Source: JANLSO01 sp031362405 (GTDB lineage Bacteria; Actinomycetota; Thermoleophilia; Miltoncostaeales; Miltoncostaeaceae). Taken from it: a stretch of 13,751 nucleotides of DNA. Location of the stretch: contig JANLSO010000116.1 of assembly GCA_031362405.1 (NCBI GenBank), positions 1 to 13,751 on the forward strand, read 5' to 3'. The notes beneath the pieces are model-generated. The model was not told the DNA's origin. It made no database searches and saw only the letters and a list, made by a program, of their open reading frames with translations. Below are positions 6,011 through 13,115 of this stretch, piece by piece; positions within the stretch are counted from its first letter, which is position 1, and the number at the start of each line of letters is the position of its first letter. Both the position numbers and the translations under genes were made by a program.

Positions 6011-8032
6011 TCAGGTCAAGAACGCTCTCAGGGCCTCGGGTGTCGTGACGGGTGCCTGACACGCGAACTGACGGCAGACATAGGCCGCCGGCTCGCTCGC
6101 CACAAGTGGTCGGTCGGCGAGAAGCGGGACCCGCGCCGCGAACGAGGGGTCGGCCGGGTCACCCCAGGCCAAGGCGGTACCCGGTCCCCCGTCGGCCCGA
6201 GCGGCGTCGAGCAGCGCGATCGTCCGCGGATCATCGCGAGGGCCCACCACGGCGACCTCGCGACGGTCGTGGGCGACGTGGTCGATCGCCACCAGAGCGG
6301 TGCCGAATGCGTGCGGGAACCGCACCAGATCACCGCCGGCAAGGTCGAGCGCGGCTATTGCGCGGGTCTCCAGCTCGGTTTCTCCGGTGAGCGCCGCGAG
6401 CCGCAACAGCACCCACGCGGCCTGCGAGTTGCCGGCGGGGGTCGGGTGATCTTCGAGGTCGCGGGTGGGGGCCAGAAGGACCTCCGCGTCGTTGCCCGCG
6501 TAGAGGAACCCAGCGCCCTCGTCGTCGGCGAACAGCGCGATCATCCGCGCGGCCAGACCCCCGGCGGCCTCGAGCCACTCGGGCTCGAAGGTGGCGTCGT
6601 AGAGCTGCAGCAGGCCGTGGCACAGGTCGGCGTGGTCGTCGAGCTGGCCGAGGTGGCGTCCAGTGCGGTGGAGGCGACCGTCGACGACCATTGTCCCAAG
6701 CAGGAAACGGGCCGCGCCGCGCGCGGCGTCAAGGTAGTCGTCACGTCCCAGAATCCGCCCGGCGTCGGCGAACGCGGCGATCGCGAGGCCGTTCCAGGCC
6801 GCGATCACCTTGTCGTCGCGGGCGGGCGCGGGACGGCGTGAACGAGCGGCGTAGAGCTTGGCCCGAGCGGCCTCGATCAGCGGGACGGGGTCGCCGCCGA
6901 TCTGCTGTGCCACCGCGTCGAGCGGCAGGGCGATGTACGGGATCGTGGCGCCTTCGAAGTTGCCCTCGGCGGTCACGCCGAAGTGCAGGCTCGCCGCGCG
7001 GGCCTCGGCGGGCGTCAGCAACTCGTCGAGCTGTTCGGGAGTCCACACGAAGAACGCGCCCTCGCCACCCTCGGAGTCGGCGTCTTGGGCGGCCGCGAAT
7101 GCGCCGCCTTCGACGCGCATCTCCCGAAGTAGGTAGTCGAGCGTCCCCTCGGCGACCCGCTGCATCTGGGCATCGCCGGTCAACTCGAACGCGAGCGCGT
7201 AGGCCCGCGCGAGCAGGGCGTTGTCGTAGAGCATCTTCTCGAAGTGCGGCACGAGCCAGATCGCATCGACGCTGTACCGATGAAAGCCGCCACCGACCTG
7301 GTCGCAGATACCGCCGTCGGCCATTCGTCGCAGGGTGAGCTCGGCCATCTCGCGGGCGTTGACGTCGTCGGGGCGACGTCGCGCCCTTCGCACAAGGAAC
7401 TCCAGGGCAAGAGATGGCGGGAACTTCGGGGCCCCGCCGAAGCCACCCATCCGCGGGTCGAAGGTGCGCGCCAGCCCGACGAGGGCGTCATCGACGAGGG
7501 TTGCCGTGAAGGCGCGGCCGCTGCCCGTGCGCGCGGCGGCCTGCGTGAGCCGCGACGTGACCTCTGCCGCCTGGGCCTCGACGTCGTCGGGTCGCGTGGA
7601 GTACGCATCCGCGATCGATTGGCAAAGATCCGAAAAGCTCGGCATCCCCTGCCGGGCGGTGGGTGGAAAGTACGTGCCGGCGAAGAACGGCCGGGCGTCG
7701 GGTGTCAGAAAGACCGTCATTGGCCAGCCGCCGCTGCCCGACAGTGCGAGCGTCGCCTGCATGTAGAGGGCGTCGACGTCGGGCCGCTCTTCACGGTCGA
7801 CTTTCACGTTGACAAACAGCCCGTTCATCAGAGCGGCGGTTGTCGAATCCTCGAACGACTCGTGCGCCATCACATGGCACCAGTGGCACGACGAGTACCC
7901 GATCGACACGAGTACCGGCCGGTTCAGCTCCCGTGCACGGGCGAAAGCGTCGTCGCCCCACGGGAACCAGTCGACCGGATTCTCGGCGTGCTGGCGCAAA
8001 TAGAGGCTCGTCTCATCGGCGAGGCGATTCAC
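6011..8032 (-). CDS. Thioredoxin-domain protein, DUF255 / YyaL / SSP411 family
   Basis: A 673-residue, full-length member of the YyaL/spermatogenesis-associated protein 20 family. The N-terminal thioredoxin-like domain (about 3-165) has the family hallmarks: LRQHAENPVDW (12-22), YSSCHWCHVMAHESFED with C49-H-W-C52, NVKVDREERPDVD (75-87) and GGWPMTVFLTP (101-111). The remainder is an alpha-helical barrel of the six-hairpin glycosidase type, with segments such as GGFHRYSVD and FEKMLYDNALLARAY. The physiological reaction of this family is not established; a redox role or sugar-related activity has been guessed from the folds. The start is GTG at 8032; TAAGCT sits six bases upstream of it and no Shine-Dalgarno is apparent, suggesting a leaderless message. 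It is first in the leftward unit that continues with the GNAT and cytochrome genes. Confidence 0.95.
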   Translation of the reverse strand: MNRLADETSLYLRQHAENPVDWFPWGDDAFARARELNRPVLVSIGYSSCHWCHVMAHESFEDSTTAALMNGLFVNVKVDREERPDVDALYMQATLALSGSGGWPMTVFLTPDARPFFAGTYFPPTARQGMPSFSDLCQSIADAYSTRPDDVEAQAAEVTSRLTQAAARTGSGRAFTATLVDDALVGLARTFDPRMGGFGGAPKFPPSLALEFLVRRARRRPDDVNAREMAELTLRRMADGGICDQVGGGFHRYSVDAIWLVPHFEKMLYDNALLARAYALAFELTGDAQMQRVAEGTLDYLLREMRVEGGAFAAAQDADSEGGEGAFFVWTPEQLDELLTPAEARAASLHFGVTAEGNFEGATIPYIALPLDAVAQQIGGDPVPLIEAARAKLYAARSRRPAPARDDKVIAAWNGLAIAAFADAGRILGRDDYLDAARGAARFLLGTMVVDGRLHRTGRHLGQLDDHADLCHGLLQLYDATFEPEWLEAAGGLAARMIALFADDEGAGFLYAGNDAEVLLAPTRDLEDHPTPAGNSQAAWVLLRLAALTGETELETRAIAALDLAGGDLVRFPHAFGTALVAIDHVAHDRREVAVVGPRDDPRTIALLDAARADGGPGTALAWGDPADPSFAARVPLLADRPLVASEPAAYVCRQFACQAPVTTPEALRAFLT

Positions 8033-8038
8033 ACCCAG

Positions 8039-8044
8039 AGCTTA
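8039..8044 (-). promoter_or_regulatory. Probable -10 element of the thioredoxin-domain gene
   Basis: TAAGCT (TANNNT) on the minus strand, six bases before the GTG start codon, without a ribosome binding site in between. The spacing fits a leaderless transcript; no -35 box is evident. Confidence 0.4.
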
Positions 8045-8117
8045 ACCATGGTCGACATACCGAGCCCAGCTTCCCGGGTGGCGGTGGGATGCGTTCGCCC
8101 TGGCGCCGACGATCGAC

Positions 8118-8123
8118 TACCGT
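8118..8123 (+). promoter_or_regulatory. Probable -10 element of the J-domain protein gene
   Basis: TACCGT (TANNNT) ends seven bases before the ATG at 8131, in the 98-base gap between two divergent genes. No clear Shine-Dalgarno is present, so leaderless initiation is plausible. Confidence 0.38.
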
Positions 8124-8130
8124 CCGTGAG

Positions 8131-9186
8131 ATGACTGATCCCCTCGTCGTGGCGGCCGGTCCGGCGCCCGCCCGCGGGGTGGCGGCGCGGTGGCGCCAAG
8201 TTGCGTTGCTGTCGACCTCGGTCGCCGTGGCGCCGCGTTCCGGCTCTCTGATTGGTCTTGCCGCAACGCTCTGCGCGCTCGACTGCCCGGAGGAGGCCGC
8301 CCACGTCGCGGCGCGGATCCCCGACGATCCGTGGGCGACGTGGTGGGGGCTGATGGCCGCCGGCCAGCGCGACGGTCTCGGGGGCCTCGACTCCATGCTC
8401 TCGCAACTCAAGGTGCCCGGTGACGGTCCTGACGCCCGCGAAGTCGGCCGGCGGATCGAGGATCTACGCGTCGAGATCGACGACCTGCGCGGCACCGGAT
8501 CAGGGCTTGGGCGGTTCGCCATCATCGGCTCACGTGAGCGTCCTGACCGCCGCGTACTCGTCGTTGGACGGTCGTCGGCGAGCTTCATCGTCACCCCGGC
8601 GTGGGATTCCCTGTCGGTCGTGCGCCTTGGGCCGAGCGACGGGCCATCGGCGGGAAATCGCGCGCACTCGTCGATCCTGGAGCTGATCGCGGCGATCCGG
8701 CGCGGTGAGGGCGGCGGCGGACGTGAGGTCCCCGTCGACGTGCCGAACACGCTCGACCCGGAGACCCTCCTCGAGGGCCTGCGACCCGACGGTTCTGCAC
8801 GAGATCGTCAGCTCATGGAGCTTGCCGCCGAGGTTCGTGAAGAGCGTGAGCGACTGGTCGCCGAGCGCGCGAAGGTCGAACGTGATCGGGCCGCGGTGGC
8901 CACCTTGCTTCGCCGTGCCGAGCAGGCGCGCACGGCCCCGGCGGTGGAGTCGGTGGCTCTGCCGACCACCCCGTCGCAGGCGGCGCAGCTGCTCGACATC
9001 GCGCCCGGGTCCTCGCAGGAAACCGTGGAACGGGCGTGGCGAAGCCAGGTGCAGCGCTGCCATCCCGATCGGGTCGCCGACCTTCATCCGGATATCCGCG
9101 GTCGCGCCGAGGGCCTTACGGTTGCCCTAAACGCGGCACGGGAGATCCTCACGGGGAGTCGTAGCGCGAGGCCCGTCCGCAGGTAG
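8131..9186 (+). CDS. Protein with a C-terminal J-domain
   Basis: A 351-residue protein of unusual layout. Residues 1-120 are Ala-rich and helical, and look like a repeat-type or TPR-like module (LIGLAATLCALDCPEEAAHVAARI). Residues about 125-190 are strand-rich (RFAIIGSRERPDRRVLVVGRS is split by turns). Residues 224-268 form a charged coiled coil (REERERLVAERAKVERDRA). Residues 281-340 match a J-domain: AAQLLDIAPGSSQETVERAW as helices I-II, then H311-P-D313, then ALNAAREIL as the last helix. J-domains stimulate the ATPase of DnaK/Hsp70, so this is probably a specialised co-chaperone that recruits DnaK to an unknown client. The usual DnaJ zinc-finger and Gly/Phe regions are absent. The gene diverges from the thioredoxin-domain gene and precedes the prenyltransferase gene by 39 bases. 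The J-domain is convincing; the rest is unassigned. Confidence 0.75.
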   Translation: MTDPLVVAAGPAPARGVAARWRQVALLSTSVAVAPRSGSLIGLAATLCALDCPEEAAHVAARIPDDPWATWWGLMAAGQRDGLGGLDSMLSQLKVPGDGPDAREVGRRIEDLRVEIDDLRGTGSGLGRFAIIGSRERPDRRVLVVGRSSASFIVTPAWDSLSVVRLGPSDGPSAGNRAHSSILELIAAIRRGEGGGGREVPVDVPNTLDPETLLEGLRPDGSARDRQLMELAAEVREERERLVAERAKVERDRAAVATLLRRAEQARTAPAVESVALPTTPSQAAQLLDIAPGSSQETVERAWRSQVQRCHPDRVADLHPDIRGRAEGLTVALNAAREILTGSRSARPVRR

Positions 9187-9214
9187 CCGCTGGTTCGCGG
9201 CCACTGTTCCGGGG

Positions 9215-9220
9215 TAGCCT
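9215..9220 (+). promoter_or_regulatory. Probable -10 element of the prenyltransferase gene
   Basis: TAGCCT (TANNNT) ends five bases before the ATG at 9226. The spacing suits a leaderless transcript, although GGGG just upstream could also act as a weak ribosome binding site on a longer message from the J-domain gene. Confidence 0.4.
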
Positions 9221-9225
9221 CGGCC

Positions 9226-10158
9226 ATGGCCACAACCGCCGCACCTCAACCCGCCGACGCCTCACGCGTCGCGCTCTATATCCGCGCAACGCGGCCGCTG
9301 TATCTACCGACCTCGGGGATCCCCGCTCTCGTCGGCGCCATGGTCGCGATCGGCAACGATGCCGCCGACTGGTGGCTCGCCGTCGTCGCGGTCGTGGCGG
9401 TGCTGCTCGTGCACTGCGGTGTGAACGTCATCAACGACGTTGAAGACTTCGCCCGCGGTGTCGACACCGTCGACAAAATGGATAACTCGCGCGTCTTTAC
9501 GACCGGCCTTCTGTCGGTGAGTGAAGGGCGCCTGGTCGCCCTTGGCTACTTTCTGGCCGGCACCGCTTTAGGCCTGATCGCCGTGGCTGTGCACGGGCCG
9601 GTGCTCCTGTTGGTCGGCACCGCGGGCGTCCTTGGCGGGTGGCTCTACACGGGCGGCCCGCGCCCCTACAAGCACCTCGGTCTCGGCGACCCGGCGATCA
9701 TCCTGCTGATGGGGCCGTTCATCACCCAGGGCGCATACACGGCCGTGACCGGCGAGGGCTTCGACGCGGCCGCCTTCTTCGTCGGTTTCTGCCCGGGCCT
9801 TCTCATCGCTGCGGTTCTGCAGGGAAACAACTTTTCGGACATCGTCGAAGACGGCCGCGCGGGAGTCCGCACCCTGGCGGTCCGGATGGGCTTCCGCCCG
9901 GCCCGCATCCTCTACCTGGTAAGCCTGGCGGCCGCCTACGCCGTGCTGCCACTCGTCTGGGCGTTCGGCCTTTTCGGCCCGTGGATCCTCCTGCCCCTGA
10001 TCACGGTTCCGCTCGCCCTGCCAAGGGTTCAGCAGGCCCGCGCCGGCACCGGACCCGGCGACGACGCCCTACGGACCCTCGCCCCCCAGACCGCCCAGCT
10101 CCACCTGCTGACCTCCCTGCTCCTCGTCGGCGCGGTGATCCTCGATCGATCGTTCTAG
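9226..10158 (+). CDS. menA: UbiA-family prenyltransferase, MenA-like
   Basis: A 310-residue polytopic membrane protein of the UbiA superfamily. Both Asp-rich motifs that bind Mg2+ and prenyl diphosphate are intact: N67-VI-NDVEDFARGVD80 and N201-NFSDIVEDGRAGVRT216. The first is the NDxxDxxxGxD type. The second, with 'NN..D...D...G.RTLAVR.G', is typical of MenA, which prenylates 1,4-dihydroxy-2-naphthoate to demethylmenaquinone. YTGGPRPYKHLGLGD (141-155) is another MenA-like loop. About eight hydrophobic helices can be drawn. The family is certain. MenA is my best guess for the substrate, but other aromatic acceptors (homogentisate, 4-hydroxybenzoate) are possible, and a tocopherol-cyclase-like gene lies nearby on the other strand. 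No other menaquinone genes are visible in the window. Confidence 0.88.
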   Translation: MATTAAPQPADASRVALYIRATRPLYLPTSGIPALVGAMVAIGNDAADWWLAVVAVVAVLLVHCGVNVINDVEDFARGVDTVDKMDNSRVFTTGLLSVSEGRLVALGYFLAGTALGLIAVAVHGPVLLLVGTAGVLGGWLYTGGPRPYKHLGLGDPAIILLMGPFITQGAYTAVTGEGFDAAAFFVGFCPGLLIAAVLQGNNFSDIVEDGRAGVRTLAVRMGFRPARILYLVSLAAAYAVLPLVWAFGLFGPWILLPLITVPLALPRVQQARAGTGPGDDALRTLAPQTAQLHLLTSLLLVGAVILDRSF

Positions 10159-10203
10159 ACCTGTCCCGCTTCTCGCGCTCGCCGTGTCGTCGACCGCTCG
10201 ACA

Positions 10204-10229
10204 TCAACGACGTCAATCAACGACGTCAA
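10204..10229. repeat. Perfect tandem repeat, 2 x 13 bp
   Basis: TCAACGACGTCAA occurs twice back to back, with a palindromic GACGTC core in each copy. A third partial, inverted match (TTGACGTCG) lies at 10290-10298. The block sits in a less GC-rich stretch between the prenyltransferase gene and the GrpB pseudogene. It could be an old operator or simply a slippage duplication. Confidence 0.7.
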
Positions 10230-10243
10230 CCCGTGCCACTCGA

Positions 10244-10752
10244 ATGACATTAGTTTCCTCATTAACGACATTGAGGACCATCGAGATCGTTGACGTCGAC
10301 CCTTCGTGGCCCCTGCGCGTCGCCGGCCACGTTGGCCGAGGTCATGTCACTGGTCGGCGTCCACCACATCGGCTCCACCGCGGTGTCTGGCCTCGCCGCG
10401 AAGCCGATCATCGACGTGATCGCTCTGGTCGACGATCTCGATCTGCTGGTGAATGGTCTCGTCGATTGGGCCGGCTACCAATTCCCCGAGAGGGAGAACG
10501 CCGGACTCGTGGTCGGCGTTGGTTCTGCCATCCGTCGGAGGGATATCGCACCCATCACCTCCTGCTCGTGACCGATCCGAGCGACTCGCGCGGTTCCTAC
10601 GTCTTCCCGACGCGCTTTGCGCTGACGACGCGATCGTGACGGAATACGCCAGATTGAAACGCGATCTCGCGAGACGATTCACCAACGATCGCGACCGCTA
10701 CACGGCGGCGAAGAGCGGGTTCATCCGACGCATGGAAAGTCATGTCACTTGA
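10244..10752 (+). pseudogene. GrpB family (UPF0157) protein, frameshifted remnant
   Basis: Pieces of one GrpB-family protein are spread over all three forward frames in correct order. From ATG 10244: TIEIVDVDPSWP. Then, one frame over, VHHIGSTAVSGLAAKPIIDV and LVDDLD. Near 10530-10560 the first frame returns with YRTHHLLLVTDPSD. From about 10580 the third frame gives DDAIVTEYARLKRDLARRF and DRYTAAKSGFIRRM, ending at the TGA 10750-10752. Complete GrpB proteins have the same order: PSWP, HIGSTAVPGLAAKP.ID, THHLHV, EYA.LK..LA, and YT.AK..FI. At least three frame changes and small deletions mean no intact product. GrpB relatives belong to the nucleotidyltransferase superfamily and their role is poorly defined. 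The 3' end overlaps the convergent tocopherol-cyclase-like gene by 8 bases. Sequencing error is possible but less likely with three shifts. Confidence 0.85.
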
Positions 10753-11680
10753 GTGGCAGCAGATGTCCGCTCTCCAGGCCGGCCGGGGAGAGCTCGCGGT
10801 CGAGGATCAGGCGACGTCCTTCATGAAGACGGACGCGCAGACGTCCGTCGAGGCGTTGGTCGACGGTTCCCGCTGGGAGGCCGGGTGATCGTGGGGGAAC
10901 GGGCAGAGCGAATGCCGCTGCCTCGCCGGCGTGGCCTTCCATGGTCAGCGCGAAGCGCGCCGCGCGGGCGGTGAGGCGCCATTCGCCGGGGGCGGTTTCG
11001 ACGCGGACCAGGGCGAGCGGAGCAACGAGGCGAACCAGGCGATCTCCGAACCGCACGATCGCTGCAGTTGCGGGAATTGACGTCGGGCCGAACTCCAGGG
11101 TGCCGCCGGCGAACGCGGCGGTGATCTCGTCGTCGTGCGCCTCGCCCCACCACCAGCGGCGCGGAAAGCCGTGGCCCCAGTTTTTTTCGGCGTAGACGAG
11201 AGCGGAGAGCCTATGGGGAATGCCGTCGACGGTAAGAGTGGCCGTCGCCGGTGCGCCGAGGACGTGCGGATGCCAGTACTGGCTGAGCCCGGGGATCGCG
11301 CCCGCCAGGCCAAGGCCTCCCAGCACTCGGCGGGGCCAGGGTCGACCCGCGATGTCTGCATCCAGCTGAAGAGAGCCGAGGCCGACATGCAGGCGCCCCA
11401 CCGACGCGCCGAACGCCGGCCCCGCGTCAATACCCAGCGTTGCCGGGTCGGCCGACACCCTGTCGACCTCGCGGGTGACGATCCGGCCCTCGGGGTGCAG
11501 GGCGATGGCAACCCGCGCCCGCGACTCGCCTCCGAACCGGGTGATCCCGCACAGGGCAACGACGACCCGCCCTGATCCGGGTTCAACCAGCCTCCAGTAG
11601 TAGCCCTCCATTGGTACACCGTGCGCGCGCCGGGGATCCCCAAACGGAAGATCTGCCCCGAGGCGCCGCCACAGGTTCAT
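10745..11680 (-). CDS. Tocopherol-cyclase-like (lipocalin-type) protein
   Basis: A 311-residue protein with the signature of the tocopherol cyclase family: MEGYYWRL at 24-31, QYWHPHVLG at 134-142, and above all YAEKNWGHGFPRRWWWGEA at 163-181, matching the conserved 'AEKNWG..FP..W.W.Q' core. Plant and cyanobacterial members (VTE1) close the chromanol ring of prenylated quinols. Many bacterial homologues have no proven substrate, and the fold is related to carotenoid hydratases. No signal peptide is visible. The ATG at 11680 shares ATGA with the stop codon of the glycosyltransferase gene and has no Shine-Dalgarno, so it relies on coupled translation. The in-frame extension to 12025 lies wholly inside that gene and is rejected. 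Family call good, reaction unknown. Confidence 0.8.
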   Translation of the reverse strand: MNLWRRLGADLPFGDPRRAHGVPMEGYYWRLVEPGSGRVVVALCGITRFGGESRARVAIALHPEGRIVTREVDRVSADPATLGIDAGPAFGASVGRLHVGLGSLQLDADIAGRPWPRRVLGGLGLAGAIPGLSQYWHPHVLGAPATATLTVDGIPHRLSALVYAEKNWGHGFPRRWWWGEAHDDEITAAFAGGTLEFGPTSIPATAAIVRFGDRLVRLVAPLALVRVETAPGEWRLTARAARFALTMEGHAGEAAAFALPVPPRSPGLPAGTVDQRLDGRLRVRLHEGRRLILDRELSPAGLESGHLLPLK

Positions 11681-12861
11681 CGCGCGTTCGGGTAGCGGCG
11701 GCCCCGCCAGGCCGGCGAGCGGCCGACCAGGCGCCCGATTGCCCCCCGCGCAGCGGCGGCAGAGAGCACCAACATCCCCAAAGGCAGAGTCGCGACATCT
11801 CTGCGCGGCGTGGGGATCGCCCCGCCCGCCATCCGTTGGAGCACACCTTGGGCGGCGAGCCCGGCTACCGCGGCGCCGATCAATCCTCGGTCGCGCCGCC
11901 CCACCCCGACGATCATGGCGACGTGGGGCACAACCGCGCAGGCCGCGATGAAACTGGCTCCGATGAGGGCCTTCGCCGGAGGGCCAGCCGACGCGAACGA
12001 CGCATTCTTGCTCCACCCGCGCCACAACTCCCGCGCCCCGAAGTACATCCGCAGGTGGACGAGCCCGGTGCCCCGCGCCGGAACAAGCAGGCCACCGGCG
12101 CCCTTCACCCGCAGAGCGAGGCCAAGGTCATCGACCATCTGCCCGCGGATCGCGCGGTGCCCACCGCTGCGGTCGTAAATATCGCGGGTCATCAGCATGA
12201 AGCCCCCGGCGGCGACTGAGACGGACGTCCGCGGATGCCGGGCGAGCGGGCCGGGCGCCACGAAGGTCTCGATCGCCACGAGGGCCGCGGGCATGACCCA
12301 TCGCTCCGCGCGCGTCGCCGCCTCGATGCGAGGAATCAGCGTCACACCACCGCGGGCGGTTCGACGCGCCAGGGCGAGGGAACACCCCAGTGCGTCGGGT
12401 GCGTGGACGATGTCGGCATCACTGAAAAGCAGCCAGTCTCCGTCGGCGAGCCGCGTCGCCTGCCAGCAGGCCCAGTTCTTGCCGACCCAGCCATCGGGGA
12501 CGGGCTCCCCGCGGACGACTCGAAGCCGTGAATCCCCACCGCCGGCCCGCCGGGCAACCGCGCCCGTGTCGTCGGTCGACTCGTCGTCGACGACGATCAC
12601 CTCGAACGGCCGATGGTTCTGGCCGAGAAGCGATTGCACGCAGGCCGCGATGCCTCGGGCCTCGTTCCGGGCGGGCACGATCACGCTGACCGTCGCGGGC
12701 CGATCGGTGGGAGGCTCGCGGCTCGCCTCGGGAACCACCCGCCGCTCCCACAGCGCGAGCGCCACGCCACCCCACCATGCCGCCGCAACCGGGCCCGCCG
12801 CGGCGGAGATCAGTCGTCGTCCCAGTCGGGTTCGGCGGCGAGCGAGGCGTAGGCCCGCCAC
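11677..12861 (-). CDS. Family 2 glycosyltransferase, carotenoid/hopanoid-type
   Basis: A 394-residue membrane-associated GT2 enzyme. Visible motifs are VSVIVPARNEARGI (58-71), VVDDESTDDTG (90-100), the GWVGKNWACWQA box (124-135) and LLFSDADIVHAP (144-155) with the metal-binding DAD. Later come VDDLGLALRVKGAG (243-256) and R281-G-W283. One hydrophobic segment at about 18-38 anchors the N-terminus, and two or three helices follow 290. The 'GW.GK.WA...A' box is characteristic of GT2 enzymes acting on carotenoids (CrtQ/CruC-like) and of HpnB-like hopanoid-associated ones, so a lipid acceptor is likely. GTG at 12861 is taken as start because it keeps the N-terminal helix, at the price of a 52-base overlap with the upstream gene; GTG at 12765 is the alternative. 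The following gene overlaps by ATGA. Confidence 0.85.
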   Translation of the reverse strand: MAGLRLARRRTRLGRRLISAAAGPVAAAWWGGVALALWERRVVPEASREPPTDRPATVSVIVPARNEARGIAACVQSLLGQNHRPFEVIVVDDESTDDTGAVARRAGGGDSRLRVVRGEPVPDGWVGKNWACWQATRLADGDWLLFSDADIVHAPDALGCSLALARRTARGGVTLIPRIEAATRAERWVMPAALVAIETFVAPGPLARHPRTSVSVAAGGFMLMTRDIYDRSGGHRAIRGQMVDDLGLALRVKGAGGLLVPARGTGLVHLRMYFGARELWRGWSKNASFASAGPPAKALIGASFIAACAVVPHVAMIVGVGRRDRGLIGAAVAGLAAQGVLQRMAGGAIPTPRRDVATLPLGMLVLSAAAARGAIGRLVGRSPAWRGRRYPNAR

Positions 12862-13055
12862 TCACAAAGAATCGCCCCGATCGTCGCGGGGTGGACATCC
12901 GGGTGCGTGGAGGCCAACAGCACACGCGCCAACTCGTCTTTCGGTGGCGGTGAGCCGAGTTCGTTCAGCACAGCCCAGACATCGTCGGGGTGGATCGTCG
13001 GCCGTTCTCCGAGGATGTATTCGACGGCGTCGCCGAGATCGAGGTGGTCATCCAT
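12810..13055 (-). CDS. Small acidic protein of unknown function
   Basis: An 81-residue, mainly helical and acidic protein. The N-terminus reads DHLDLGDAVEYILGERP, followed by a second helical part (PKDELARVLLASTHPDVHP) and IGAILCEWRAYASL, ending in a DWDDD tail. It has no signal peptide and no membrane segment. I do not recognise a named family. It starts with ATG at 13055 and TACGCT lies eight bases upstream, so it may begin the leftward unit with the glycosyltransferase and tocopherol-cyclase-like genes. Its 3' end overlaps the assumed glycosyltransferase start. Codon use is like that of the neighbours, and the reading frame shows sensible amphipathic helices, which supports a real gene. 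Confidence 0.65.
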   Translation of the reverse strand: MDDHLDLGDAVEYILGERPTIHPDDVWAVLNELGSPPPKDELARVLLASTHPDVHPATIGAILCEWRAYASLAAEPDWDDD

Positions 13056-13063
13056 AGACCGTA

Positions 13064-13069
13064 AGCGTA
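13064..13069 (-). promoter_or_regulatory. Possible -10 element of the 81-residue protein gene
   Basis: TACGCT (TANNNT) on the minus strand, eight bases before the ATG at 13055, inside the 60-base gap between divergent genes. No Shine-Dalgarno is visible. Confidence 0.33.
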
Positions 13070-13115
13070 CCCGGACCTCAAGACCGGCACCCCCCGAGCC
13101 GACCAGAGATTCAGC

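Noticed and set aside
5976..6062. Longer N-terminus for the GNAT protein
   Set aside because: The extra 29 residues overlap the end of the thioredoxin-domain gene and look unstructured; ATG 5975 is a better start.
7244..8134. Forward-strand open frame of 296 codons opposite the thioredoxin-domain gene
   Set aside because: It mirrors the strongly conserved DUF255 gene and has no homology-like features of its own.
9186..9201. Small hairpin (GCCGC, six-base loop, GCGGC) after the J-domain gene as a terminator
   Set aside because: The stem is only five pairs and no T-run follows; it is too weak to call in GC-rich DNA.
10158..10752. A mobile element causing the GrpB gene breakage
   Set aside because: No transposase fragment, terminal inverted repeats or target duplication are visible; the 13-bp tandem repeat alone does not indicate an insertion.
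11681..12025. Longer N-terminus for the tocopherol-cyclase-like protein
   Set aside because: The extension lies wholly inside the glycosyltransferase gene and is Arg-rich shadow sequence; the ATGA junction at 11677-11680 explains the start.
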